A stretch of DNA of 64,000 nucleotides from Dipylidium caninum (lineage: Eukaryota; Platyhelminthes; Cestoda; Cyclophyllidea; Dipylidiidae): contig QEYB01000150.1 in assembly GCA_017562135.1 (NCBI GenBank), forward strand, positions 186,001-250,000, written 5' to 3'. Each line of letters opens with the position of its first letter. Within the stretch, counting starts at the first letter, position 1. Position numbers and translations under genes: made by a program. Shown here one piece after another: positions 27,019-46,900 of this stretch. The notes below the pieces were generated by a model that did not search any database, had not been told where the DNA came from, and saw only the letters and a list, made by a program, of their open reading frames with translations.

Positions 27019-28039
27019 TTATCGCAAGAGGGCCATTTTGATTTGCTCGCGAGCAGCCTGCATTGCCTTTAAAATAAGAAAAGTGGGGTTGTCATGTGTG
27101 AAAAAAACAAAAAATTGAATCGGGGAACAAAAGTGGTGACGTCAAGAGCGAGATCGCACCTGCGTGACTGTTTGTTCACTAAGTGAAGTTTCTTCAGGCT
27201 TAAATCCAACCCGGGAAGCAAGAGCAGCTGAGTCACATTCCATTATTATGCTATAAGACAAGTATTCGTTTCGAGGTAAAGATTACCCTCCGTCGCATAA
27301 CTCGTCCACGGTCAAAAAGATCAGCTCAAGATTATCCAAGAGTGTCTTTTTGTCAAGGTTATTGCGTAATATTTGGCTGATTGCGTCGTGCAAGCAAGTG
27401 AGGACATTGGTCAACATTAGCTAAAGAATGTGAGAATAATGAGCTTTCAACCTCGTTTTCATTCACGTCGCCCACTATATAGAGATAGATATCGGTAGAT
27501 GTACGGTGAACGCATGTCGTGCCCTCAAAGAGGGTTATTTCAGCTAGTCTCGATTAGAGTATATTCGCAGCACACCGTATGGACTTTTGTTTGTTTTCGA
27601 GAATAATCTTTTCTCAAATTCCATTTGTGATTTTTGGGAAGGGAATGTGTTGTCATAGTACTACAAACATTGGTGAAATGTGACGACCAAACCTTAGCAA
27701 CGATTCGCCTTCCATCGTTGTCAAGAAGTAAAATGGCTTTGACAGAATAAAGACATAAATCCTACAATATTTTAACGAATATAGGGGAAAGAACCTTGGC
27801 CGCTGGCATCACTCCGAGTAGCCCGGGGGAGTGCGAACAGTTATAACAATGACTTACAAATTAAAATAGGCTAATTAAAGATGTAACAACTAAAACTAGT
27901 GGATATAAAATAGGCCAAAATTATAGTATAAGTTCGAAAATATTAACCAGCAAAACGAATAGACTATAAAAGGTGGCAAGCGTGCTCAGAAGTAATGTAT
28001 AAATGCTATGGCACCCACCAGACTTTTCAAAATTTCCAT
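27019..28039 (-). CDS. Coatomer subunit zeta (COPZ)
   Basis: Zeta-COP is a small longin-fold subunit of the COPI coat that carries cargo from Golgi to ER. Seven very short exons join in phase to 176 residues (human COPZ1 177): 28019-28039, 27693-27761, 27585-27660, 27452-27543, 27287-27420, 27160-27250, 27019-27066. Landmarks are SVKAILLLDNDG near the start, YYDNTFPSQK, EITLFEGTTCV, DIYLYIVG, LELIFLTVDELCDGG and a C-terminal AREQIKMALLR. All align with animal zeta-COP along the full length. Introns include 36 nt (27251-27286) and 41 nt (27544-27584). Because no exon exceeds 134 nt, the gene is easily missed by ORF searches. It sits tail-to-tail with p38 copy A (191 bp) and head-to-head with p38 copy B. 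Confidence 0.95.
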
Positions 28040-28553
28040 GATTGCAACGCTATTGTAATCTAGTTGCTGCCCTGACATGTCATTACCGACATTATTACGT
28101 ACTGTGCGCACATCAGTGCCCCGCAATTCTCAACAATAGTTAATTAACAGCGGTAAGAGTTAACGGCTGCATTTATTTGCAGACTTACCGTTAATTTTTG
28201 CCAAACAGTAATAATTTATTTGACTAAATCTGTCCTGTGACCGCGCTGTTTGAGTGGCTCTACATTCAGATCCCTGGTCTTTGGAGGTGCATCCTCCCAC
28301 ACGAGTGATTTACCTAAACATTCAGTGACGGCATAGGGCTCTTCTACGTGTCATAGGAATTTAATCTTTGACTTACAATGTGTTGCCTGTACTTTATGAC
28401 AATACGCCGACGATATTTTCTGCTTGTTCTTCCATTTCCTACCACTCTCTTATCTCACTATTATATTTTTCGATGCGAAATTATTTGCCTACCCTTTTTT
28501 TTTTTTTATTTTTTTTTGTAGTTTTCGTTGACTTTCTCCAATTTGTCCGGGCA
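28040..28553. promoter_or_regulatory. Divergent upstream region of COPZ and p38 copy B
   Basis: These 514 bp separate two divergent start codons and should hold both promoters. A long T-rich tract lies at about 28494-28517, shortly before the copy B start. No TATA box or other motif stands out. Confidence 0.35.
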
Positions 28554-35461
<6,908 letters not shown>

Positions 35462-37108
35462 GCGTCCGGGGAACCTCTGCCGCCCTTTTTTTTAAATCGT
35501 TTCCGGTGTTGTAATTTTAGCGCCTTTCCCTTCTTTTTGTTCTCTTACTGTCTCTGCATTAATCTTACTTCCATTACGACACACCTAATGTGCTTTGTGA
35601 AAATAATACATGCTTACATTTTAAGTAGTGTCGTTTGTCAGCCTGGTATTGTGTTGGTTAAATTTTTCATTGCATATAAATCCAGTTGAATATCAGACGC
35701 GTTGCCAGCATCTTTTCCGGACTTATTTTGGAAGACTTCTAAAGGGTCTGGTTAAGTACAGAAAATTGATAAGCGATAATCCGGAATTCCGAAGCCTAGC
35801 GGCTTCATTCCTGCGTTGGGATGACAACGGCGAAACTAGCGTTATTGGAAAGTGGGGTGCTGGAGGGGTTGACATAGGCAGCTCCATGCAGGTATTAGAT
35901 GAAACAAGGGTTGGGTTGTTGGCTGGGCTGTTTCGCGAGCCAGGTGGGTTTGTGAGTCAAGGAAAGGGGCCGGGGGGAGGAATTTAGCAACGTGACGGCA
36001 TTAGTGGTCACTGCGATGCGGTAAGCGGTGGGTTAACATACTTCGCGCGAGCAGTGAAGTTGGGTTCTCCCATCACTGTAGTTTGGAAATTTAAAATCAT
36101 TGCTCCCATTAAGACGTCTCTAGACAATGAAGGAATTTTGCATTTTGTGTGACTTAAAGTGTATTTACTTGACGGATGTAGATACGCAGGGGCAAAAAAG
36201 CGCCACTCCTTGTGGACAGCACAATAACGCTTCATTGAATTCAATGTAAACACTCTATTTCTGCAAGTTCCATTGTGGATTTTCTTGTTCAACCATTTCT
36301 TTCGCATATGCAATTTCAATTAAATAAGAAATGTTGGTCTTCTACTTTTAAATTATTCAGATTGAATTTTAATGAATTATTATAATTACTGTTTATAAAT
36401 GAAGTCTAATGCATGCAGAAAGCCGGAGGCTTGGCCCTTTTTATACTTTGTCAAAACATCAACATCGGCCTTAGGTCTGAACTGGGTCGGTGTGTAATCC
36501 TCCGTTGCCTTGGTTCGGGGTGCTTTCGTTTGCTTTATCTCAATGAAAAGGATTAATTGTTTACTGGAATGTCTGTTTTCCTCCAAATCGTTTTACTTAT
36601 ATGTGCTTACTCCATCCACAATGTAGGCCTACGAATTTACTCTAGCTGCCATTTTTTGAATCAACGACTTATCGTTTATCATGACTAAAATATTGTTCCG
36701 TTGGGAGTCGTTTGTGTTACGCGCACTAAGGCATACGCATAAAATTTATCAGTCCCTGATAGGGCGTCAGCGATGGCTTCATGATTCCAATTATACTGCG
36801 TATCATATGATTCCCCGGTTTCTTTTTTTTCATAACCTGAATTACAGATCTTAGTCCGTCATCTGTTAAACTTATCAAATTCGGGTTTGCTATCACCCAA
36901 CATTCAAGTGTAGAATATACTTTTTCTTTGTTTAATTTCTTGTGTAGATTGTAATATATTACCGTCGGTGTAAACATCACAACGCTGCGGGCTTTCTTTA
37001 GAATAAATAATTAGACTTTCTTAGTGTGTTGTCTGATTTTGTTTACATAAATTTAAGACCTGAAGTGAATTTTTCAAGCCTTCACAGACTACCTCTTTAC
37101 CACCATTG
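35462..37108. other. Intergenic region between p38 copy B and NAPE-PLD
   Basis: About 1.65 kb. It contains a 119-codon plus-strand frame at 35628-35987, with a GC content nearer to coding DNA and an AG acceptor-like site before 35686; it reads EYQTRCQHLFRTYFGRLLKG and is described in the findings. On the minus strand, frames at 36008-36319 and 36726-36980 resemble no family I know. The right end should include the NAPE-PLD promoter. Confidence 0.35.
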
Positions 37109-39311
37109 ATGGCGGGAGGTCTGACTCAAGTTCAGCGCACTTATTGGAGGAAATTTTCAAACCCATGGGCGACATGGGAAGACACAAGGTTATATGCCGG
37201 TTTCGTGCTCTCTTTCACTGCTGGCCATCCCGATTGTTCCCCCTCACCTTCCGACCCTCGTCTCGACCACCACCTTCCGGTTTATTTACCTAAATTTGGT
37301 TCAACAAATGATGGAATTCGTCTCACTTGGTTGGGCCATTCGTCCGTCCTGGTTCAAATTGACGGTGTTCGTGTGCTCTGTGATCCAATCTTCTCCGATC
37401 GGTGCTCTGCCTCGCAGTTCATTGGGCCCCTCCGATATCGCCCCCCTCCTTGTAAAGTAGGTCACTCTTCATTTCATGAAGGTAATTTCATTAGCATTTT
37501 ATGTCGTATTCTGCCGGCTGGACATTCTGTTTTTTTGATACAAAATACAAAACAATGTAAAGTGATATCATCGAATTCTTTGTTGATCCCTTTCTTTCGG
37601 ATTTTACGCCTACAAAAGAGCCACTCTGAATCTGTCTAATTAAAGTTGCGAAATATTGATTAACTTCTGTATTTCTACTTTTTAAACATCTATCTTCAAG
37701 GTACGTTAATTTTTCTGCTTCGTCTTATTTTATCTTGATGGAATTTTGGCGAATGAAAACTGTCACTGACATTCTTTGCTTGAGGAAATCTTATCGACAA
37801 ATCTAAGTTAGAGCGTTGTAAAACTTAATTTTGAGGCGACCTGAGTCCACCTTAACCACTTAATGTCTGGAAATCTGGTGAGGACTATAATGCATCTCAT
37901 GTAACATTTCCACGAGAAGATAGGTCTCTACTTACGCATCTCGTGTCTCTTCAGCGTGATATTCTGACCGACTCCTTGAGAAGGCCGACAAGGAAGGTTT
38001 TCCGAGTGACGTTACTATTTCGAAAACAGAATCGACTTAATGGTTCAAACTGTCACGTTGTCACTTCGAAACCCATTTTTACCACCTTGGTTAATATCCT
38101 TCCGTAATGTTGAAGTAGACGGAGTTCCTTTTCTTGCGATGTGAAAATCCCATCCCTTTCCTTTTATTCTGATCGATATTTCTTTTGCCTAGCCTCATAT
38201 TTTCTTCCATCTATCTTGAAACATTTGCTCCCAAAATCCATTGCTTTCGCCTTTCTTTGCATTTCAACTATTGTTCTTGGTTTTATTCTGTATTTTTACT
38301 CACTTTAAACCATGACTTTTGACCTTGCCTAGGTGGCGGATTTGCCACCTATCGATGCTGTAGTCATCTCACACAACCACTATGATCACCTTGATGTGGA
38401 CAGTGTGCGTGACCTCGATAAGCGATTCCCTCAATTGTATTGGTTCGTTCCCAGTGGATGTCGTGATTTCATTCTTCATACTGTCAGTCAAGCCAATACA
38501 AGTCGTGTGCAGGAACTCCTTTGGTGGGAGGAACGACCAATTGGGAATACAGGTGTGAAGGCTATCTTTACTCCCACTCAACATTGGTCAGCACGTAATT
38601 TCTTCTTCGATAGTTTTAGTGTAAGTAATTGCTTTTGTCTGGTGATAATAAAGAAATCTGTACGGATTGATCAAGCAGAGATTCCTATGACTTACTGCCT
38701 TTCAGACTCTCTGGGGCAGCTGGGCCTTGATTAGTTCAAAGCATCGATTTTGGTTTGGAGGCGATACAGGCTATTGCGAGGCTTTTAGGCAGATCGGAGA
38801 GCATCTGGGACCATTTCATGTGGCTGCTATTCCAATTGGAGCTTACGAGCCCCGGTAATCCGCCCATCAATCATATCTTAGCCATGTTTTTCATCCGCTC
38901 CAACATTTTTTGTGTCGCAGCACATTTATGTTAATTCATTTATTTCAACTCATCCTCTTTTTTATTTACTTGAAAATTATATTGAGATGGGTTCTCAAGT
39001 CCCAACACGTGAATCCCTGGGAAGCTGTACAAATTCACAAAGATATTAAGGCCAGGTACTCGATTGGAATTCACTGGGGCACCTTTCCTCTGTCCCAAGA
39101 AGTGAGTTTCCAAGCTTAAGCACATTTCTTCACACCCACTTTCCGCTCCTCCTCGTCTACTTTTGTATTCCAGGCCTTCATGGCACCGCGGATTGACTTG
39201 CAGAAGGCGGTGCTTGACGCACACTTGTCTCCGTCTGATTTTCGAACGATTTTTCCTGGACAGTCATTCTGCTTCACTTGTGACAACTTGGACGCTGTAT
39301 CGGTGGAGTAG
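37109..39311 (+). CDS. N-acyl-phosphatidylethanolamine-hydrolysing phospholipase D
   Basis: NAPE-PLD is a membrane-associated metallo-beta-lactamase-fold zinc enzyme that cleaves N-acyl-phosphatidylethanolamines to fatty-acid ethanolamides such as anandamide. Five exons join in phase to 345 residues (human 393): 37109-37456, 38333-38620, 38706-38854, 38987-39101, 39174-39311. Visible motifs are [28 protein letters not shown], the zinc signature SHNHYDHLD (HxHxDH), TPTQHW with the next His ligand, FGGDTGYC with the bridging Asp, [12 protein letters not shown] and IGIHWGTF with the last His. All metal ligands are present, so the enzyme is probably active. It is shorter than the human protein mainly at the N-terminus. 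Start is the ATG at 37109, shortly before the conserved [12 protein letters not shown]. Introns range from 72 to 876 nt. Confidence 0.97.
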
Positions 39312-40904
39312 TGAGCTCGTCCAGTCTAGTTATGCCTAACCTTCGTTTTGTCTTTCACTTTCCATCACCACAACGTATTCTTTGAAAACCCAGCCAGTAT
39401 GTGGCTATGCCAACAAAGTTTTGATATTACCTATCATCTAAATTGGCGAATCGCTTGATTTACTCAGTTGACTCTTCTGTATTGGTGCACTGACTCGTGG
39501 GCCATGTGGACTGCTTGGATCTCCATAACTAGAGCCCTAATGCATAGTGTTGGTGGAATGGGCTTGTCAGTTATATTATCTGTTTTAAAAGCCTTTGGGT
39601 TGCGTTACTAGCCGCGAAAGGGGCTAATGTTAGGATTATTGTGGCCGTTGATTCTGGTAAAACTGCACACTTCTCCGTTTTGGTGTATGCCTTTTTTGCG
39701 ATTTGCGGCTCGGATCATGTCGACCTCTATGGGTTCTTCGATGAAAGTCCCAAAACACTTCTGTGTTCCGCCGACTTGAATAATTTTATTATAAAACCAT
39801 AGGATAAAGGATGTGGATAGAATGGTACGGACTTCTTACCCGTTTCAAGGTCTACTGTAAAATATCTTTGACGTGAAGAGGTGTCAGAATGTCGGGCACA
39901 ACGTTTGCTGACTTTAACCGATAAACTAAAAGTATCATGTAATATTAAATTCGTTTTTCCCCAACTGGAAAGTGACACTGGGTGTCCAGGCAAACTGCTG
40001 CTAATTTAAACGGAGTCAACAACCTCGATATTTGTTTTAAGTATTTGCACCTAATGAATTTTTCGTCGAGCACCCTTTTAACCTCGGGTGTTCGGCTGGT
40101 TGGACGCCGACCACCACATAGACATTAAGGCCTTCAACTCCGTTCAACACATTCTTAGGTCATTCTACGATTTTTTAAACTTCTGTATTAAAATGAAGCG
40201 ACACAGCTTAACGGGTAAATGCTGCAATGAAGACCAGTTAGGAAGCATTCGCCTTGAGGTGAACTCCCCCGCGTTCATAGCCTTTTTTAATACATAGACT
40301 TAAAATCGTTCGAGGGAACTACCTTGCCGTCCACAACATCTCGTAACAAGGCTATCCCCACATCAGTTTAACAAGGAGCCTTTATTACTCTCCCATCAAG
40401 TGTTTCCGTCATACCCCTCCTCTTTTTCCCACTCAACCAATTTTCTTGGGCAGCACTCCAACCCCCGACCAGTGACACCGGTTAACGACCCCATATATTA
40501 ATGCCTCGTCCATATTTTTACCCTTTAAACTACCGAAAAAGTGCTCCCGGAACCAGTTTAGGAGGATCTGGAGTAAACATATTTGGGAGTATTGGAATCT
40601 GTGATTGCAATTGCTGAACCCAAACGCGATGAAACCCTATGCATGCTACACAAATCGCAGATAGTTTAGGAAATGCATTGACGATCCGTCTCGCATTCCT
40701 TCTCGACATTAGCCCCTTATCAACGGATCTCTATGTTAAACTAAGGAGAATTTTTCCATCAAACCCACGCAAGTAAATAGGAAGTGAATCAAAGACAGAA
40801 GGAAGATGATGTCAAGTCGAGAAGAAAGAAGAGTGTCTAGTCGCGATAGAGTGGTGTTTCACAGCCTTCGGTTGAAAACGGATCAAATGAAAGCGGGTAG
40901 TGAT
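39312..40904. other. Convergent intergenic region, no gene seen
   Basis: This lies between the 3' ends of NAPE-PLD (+) and EML (-) and should contain both 3' untranslated regions. Small frames at 39727-39993 and 40088-40297 look random. No repeat or RNA gene was recognised. Confidence 0.45.
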
Positions 40905-43900
40905 TTATATAACCACCTCCCATTGCAAGATGGCCATATCCGTCCCACCAGCGGAGATGACTCTCGAGTCGTCAAAAAGAAAGTCCACATTAGTCACATG
41001 ACTAGAATGGCCACGATAGGATCGCGATTTGCTCTGTACGTAAGATTATAAACAGTCAACCAGGAAAATAAAAATAGACAGCAGCCTTCCAATCTAACTC
41101 ACTTTCAATTGACACGCCGGATAGCGGAAGAGGTTCACCTGGCCCATATCGTCTGCTGTGGCAAGGAGGCGAGTGGAATGACTGCGACACACAGCGTTGA
41201 TGTCGGTCCCATCGAACCCTGAGGGCCAGATTCCAGCCACCTCAAATCCCAAATGACAGTGTTGTGTGGCCCAGCGCACATCACGCATGGTACTTGAGGA
41301 CGTCACCTTTTGGGCAAACACTACTCATATCACCGAAATCCCTAACCCAGCAACACGCTAACTATAAGACTGGCTCGGTAGGTTCTAAGTATATACGGTT
41401 TGGCCCATCAATTAAGTCTAGACTGACGTTTCATATAGGAAACACAAGTTTGTTGTGTACGATTTCCATTGTATTGATCATAAGGAGGTTGCTCCTGTCT
41501 AACGAGTAATATTAACAGATTATCACCATGCTCATTGAGTATTCACCGAACTAGGTATTGCTGATCTCTCCACTCGATGCTAAAGTTCTAAAATTAGCTA
41601 GCAGAGTAGAGGGTAGCTTAATTAACCGTGGTGCCACTGTCACCTTATATTTGAATCTGAGGTACAAAGTGATTAGTTCTGTCTAGAAGAAACTATAGTA
41701 GGAATGATAGTGAATGAAATATCCAAAGAAGTTGAGGGAATGCGTTTTTAAAGAATTAGAAAAATTCTTCGGTATAAGAAATGCAAATCGCAACTAAAGT
41801 TAGGAGGAATGTTTAAAATCCTCCTACCTCACGGTAGAGGTAAGGGAGTATAACTAATGAAATAATGAAAGGAAACGATTCTACCTGTCGACAATTGGCT
41901 GAAGACCAATAGAGTAGTTCGTTGTCGCCAGATACTGAGCGCAGGTATTGGCTATTCTCGGACCAATCAAGATGAAGCACGAAACTGGAGTGGCCGGAAC
42001 ACTTGCCCAGTCGGGTATACTTCGTTCCACGCGCTGTTACATTGTACACATATATATAATTGTCTCGTCCACCAAGTGCAATAAACTGACCGTCTGAAAT
42101 CGAGAAAATGATCGTCACTTATAAATGAGCTATTTTACCTCGATTCTACCGGCGAGGGCCTAAACTCTGAGAAGACACTTCTGTGTAAAGGCTTTGAGCT
42201 GAGCAGACAATTGATAACGAGTCAAAGAAATGCAACCCACTGGGCGAATAGGCGGCGCATTGAATAGCCTCGGAGCTCTCATGATGTGCTGCAATAACGT
42301 GATGCAGCACAGCATCAAGAACGATCCATCGTCCCGATGCAGAGCCCAGAGCGACTACTGGAACAGAGTCGGCCAGATCGCCTCCTTCAGCGTTCTCATC
42401 ACCCCTTGGCTTCAAGTGATTGACCGTCGAAGTAGAAGAAGCCACGATGGCCGGATAGAAAGTGGCACAGATGACATCCTCGGAAAGATTTTCTGCCCAG
42501 ACAAGTTGTCGGGTAAGTGAATCCCATAGAAAAACGTTGCCGTCGCGTCCGGCAGTGAGGAAGTGATGGCTCTGTGGATGAGCGGCCAGTGCCCAAAACT
42601 CGTCATTGTGGCTCTGTACCAACGGGCTGAAATCTCCGGCAAGATGACCCTGGAATGGTAAGGAAGGGAAATAGATATTTACGAGAGAGAGGCCGAGAAC
42701 CCACCTGTAGAATGTCACCCTGTGTGGTTCCGACAATGAGAATATCACCAGGACCGGTAATGAGGGTGCGAACTGGTCCGTACCAGGCGTTGAGTTCGAC
42801 AAAAACACCTGTGGGATTCAGCGACGTGTCCAGTTGAACAATGCGACTGTCCCGACCGCCCCCGGAGAGCAGATGACCGCTTTTGGTGAAGGTTAAAGCG
42901 AAAATACCGCCCTCGTGGACGCCCAACACAGCATGGGTGATTTTATTTAAACCTTATGGACATTAAAAAGGAGGATTAATCACCGAAACTCGACATTATA
43001 AATGAAAAAAGGGCGCAGTCATTAAAGAACAACATCAAATGCCACTTGGACAAAATTAAAGTGCAGGAAAATGTCTTGGAACAATTTAGTACGGATAAAA
43101 AATACTTGAAATTATGGCGAGAACACATATCAAGCTCTCTTAAATCGCAAGCTAAGATCAGACACGGCTTACCTTTCGACCAAACAAAGATGTTTCCGTT
43201 CGAATCACCTGTGACCAAGTCACCATTTTCGGCAAATACCATGGAAAGTACGAATTTAGGTTTTTCATATTTCTGCAATTGTATACAAGAAAGGGGTTAA
43301 TCGTGAAATTCGCGTTAGTCACTAATGATCAATGCTAAGAGTTTAACCTATTGTCTGAAGATTATCACCCACGGGAGATAAATATTCGCACTCACATCAA
43401 AAACGCCCTGTTTTTTGCTAAGGGTCGAGCTCTCCAATGTCCAGAAAGCCAAATGATTTTTGCCAATGGAAACAATTGAATTATTATCAAGTGGGCTGAA
43501 GTCAACAGCTATAACAGGATCTCCGGAGGTCTACAAGGAAAAATACAAATTATCTGCAAAAATCACCATTAAAACTGCGACTTAATAACACTTCGTAGCT
43601 GTGAGGTGTCACCGCATCGTCAAGGGGAACAAAATGCTAAAAACATTCACATTATTGCCGACGTTATCCTTTGTTGTAGTTCAGCCTGCTACTTAGGACA
43701 AAAATCCCATGCATCTGTCTGCCCTCCGAGGGGAAATTGTTACGCTCATGGAAATCTAGTCGCAGTAGGGCCCGCAGTCACGCCACTTTAAGTTAGCGAT
43801 AAAACAGGGGCTTTATGTTATTCCACGAATAGCCCACCGATTAGCATCAAAGGGCGCCACTTAGTGTCATGAGAGGCCATACAACGGCAAAACGGAACAG

Positions 43901-46900
43901 ATCGTTCCGGAAATGTTGTAGTGAAGTTAACTGTGCAACTATGCTGTAACAGGGACCTTCAAGTGCACCGGACCGAATGATATGAAATACAAAAAAATTT
44001 ACTCGAGAGATAAGAAAGTGCATTCGTAAAGGTGAGTGAAATGATCCCACGGAGGGACGTGGCAGTTCATTTGGAAGCCAAAGTAGACAACAAAAGAGAG
44101 AATTGTTAGTATAAGCTGAAGGTGATTAGGTAAGATAAGACCTGCCTTGAAGTGAAAAATACAGATAAGTGTTACACGGAAGTGAGGAACGAAGGAATAA
44201 TTATAGGAATTCAGGACCAACGACTTCACGCAAACAAAACACAGAAGGAAGGTTTGGATTACACTTCACAGGAAAGAAAACAGCGTAATGCACACTAAAT
44301 TTGCGTGTAACAAATATTCAGTATGGCGATAGCCACAAATTCTGGTACCCATATTATCAGAGCCTCAATACACACTTGAATACAACAAGAGAGTAGAGCA
44401 ACCGCGCAAATACAAACGTTTGCCGAGAGGGCTTTGACGCATGTAGTGTGTGCAAAAACCGTTCCCACAAGTGTGGCTTATCACTAGGCCCCAACAAATG
44501 TCCATTCCGATTACTGCACGCCGAACACGCGACATTTGCACCTACTCGAGAATGCCCATTCAAACAAAGTGGTCCACCTTCGTCTCACCTCACCTCACCT
44601 CATCTTACCCCTCCCTCCATGTCTCCCCTTCTTTCATGGTGATGTCTTCCCTCGACTCAAGGTACCGCCCTTGTGGCCGTGTTTGCACGGCTCCATCGTG
44701 CAGTTGTGCAGAGGCTTGCGTGCCCTCGAAAAACCACACAAAACCATCACCATACTGCCATTCAGCACCCTGTTCAAGGCTGCCCTTCTTCCGACATGGC
44801 AAGAAGACACGAGTCCACCTGACACGCAAAACCGCACAGAACCCCACCACCAACACCCAACATCACCGAAATACCAACGATACCATCCACAGCATTAACA
44901 CTCCGCTCTCGTCACTCCGACTCACACTCCCAAGGGTGCTTTGACCTCGCCACCCCGAACCTCTAACCGCGCAGACCGCAGTACATGAACGGGGCGTGTC
45001 AAGGTGTCTCCACGGCTCTCCTCCTGTCACCGGTCCCGTCTCCGGGCCTACGTCCCCCGTCCGTCTTAGTGACTCTTGACGCAGCGCCTCTCTTTCCCTT
45101 GTTTGTTCATTAACCTGTCTGTCTGTCTGTCTGTCCGTGCCTATCCCTCCTTATGCCTGCATATGCGTGTGAGAGTATCAGGTGCCTCCCCATCCACATC
45201 CACATCCACATCCACACCCATTTTCACATTCACATCGGCATCAGCAAGCACTGTGATTCACCGCTCAAGCCATCCCATTTGGCAGTGCAGTTGGGACCTG
45301 CTGTGCTACGGCACTGCGGCACCCATTCATTACGTCTCGAGAGTGTCCGTTTATATGTGTGTCCATTTGCAAGCATGCTGCAGAGTCGACAGAGAGGCGT
45401 TTACCTGCGTCTCCTAGCCACGCAGTCTCTGCCTGTGTCTGTGTGGGTGTCTGTCTTTCTTTCTATCTCTGTCTGCCTGGACAGTGTGGCAACAGGCGTT
45501 GCCAGGCTGCATCGTCTCCACTGCCACTTGGGTAGCTGGTGTCTCTCAGCCATTCGGGTTTCCTTGCTCTGTGCCATCAGATTCCAACATTGTTTCAGTC
45601 TACTTCACTCCACTCCACCAAACTCTTCCCTGTCTCCCCTTGTTTCTCCTGCTACTCGCACTTCCTTTCCCTTCAGCCCGCTCCCTTCCACCTCACTCCT
45701 TGACGCACATCCATCCAATCGCGCACCGCCTTTCTCCATTTCGTTCAACGTGACCTCTGTGATGTTCACTCTCAGGAAGACAGCCACATTCCCACTCTAC
45801 ATTTATCCACTCCCATGCAGGAGATTTCATGTCCTCACATATTCATCGCACTCAAAACGACCACCATCCCATCGGAATGCGACCCACATACAAGCCAACC
45901 CTCCTCCCATTGCGGTGTGTCGAAGCGATGCCACTCTGTGACGCCTCACTCACAAATGCCGTCACCCATCCATCAGGTCGTTCGACGAGTCAACAGAGTG
46001 CACGGATCAGTCACTGCTTCCCAGCAGACGCCAGGTAGAAGCACATCTTCCCACTTCCCTGCTAACAGAGGATGGTGGGGTGGACTGGGCTTTTCCATTG
46101 TACCAAAGGGCGACTCAGGGAAGAGCAGAGACTCACCTTCGTTTCGGTGATTCGACGCGGTTTCTGCCAATCCCAGAGAGAAATGTGGTGATCAGAGGAT
46201 TCGTCAATAACTGCCAGAATCGCTCCTCCGTCCTAAGGCATCAGGAAAACCACAAGGTCACCACAGGGCACTAACTGTCCTTTAGTTAATCAACTTTTTG
46301 GGTCTTTGGCACATTCGAAATGCGATATCGTGCGTCAGCGAGTTAGGTGCCCATTTTTTCATTGTGATACGTATGAATTCTTTGACAAGTTCCCAAAACT
46401 GACTTAACTCCAGATTTTCTTTGGTAGAAATATAAAAGAATAAAATTTTATATAAATTACTTTTAAGTAAGTTTTGAAAATCCTGTGAAATTTTGAATGA
46501 GCGAAAATTGTCTTTTGTGTTTTACCAACATGTAATGTTTGAAACTCACCGTCTTGGAGAAAGCTAGACAGGAGACGGAATTCTCGAAATTGCCCAATCC
46601 CACTACGTGATGCGTCTCGAGACTAACCGAATTCCAAATCCGCACATGAGGCTACAACATTCATTTAGAAATGATTATTGTTTTTTGCTTTTGCCCCCTA
46701 AGGACAACAGCGATTTATTGTACGCAGTTGTTTTTATAACCCATAAAATGTTATTCTTTAGATTAATTTTAGCGTTCGCAAGACTTTTTCTTCCTTACCC
46801 CGACCCGAACAGATCCTTCTTACCAGCTAAACACTAGTTCTAGAGGCTTTGTTTACTTATGGCCTTGGATTTCACCCTCCTAAAGAATTTGCTAGTGAAA

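Noticed and set aside
40806..41051. 81-codon plus-strand ORF
   Set aside because: It is antisense to the last EML exon (GHSSHVTNVDF...), which explains the open frame.
42230..42520. 96-codon plus-strand ORF
   Set aside because: Antisense shadow of the EML WD exon 42241-42649.
45153..45941. 262-codon plus-strand ORF in inverted-repeat copy 1, and similar long ORFs in copy 2 (50382-51155, 50507-51235)
   Set aside because: Rich in Ser, His, Cys and Pro from simple repeats, overlapping open frames in two registers, no family signature, and they lie in EML introns.
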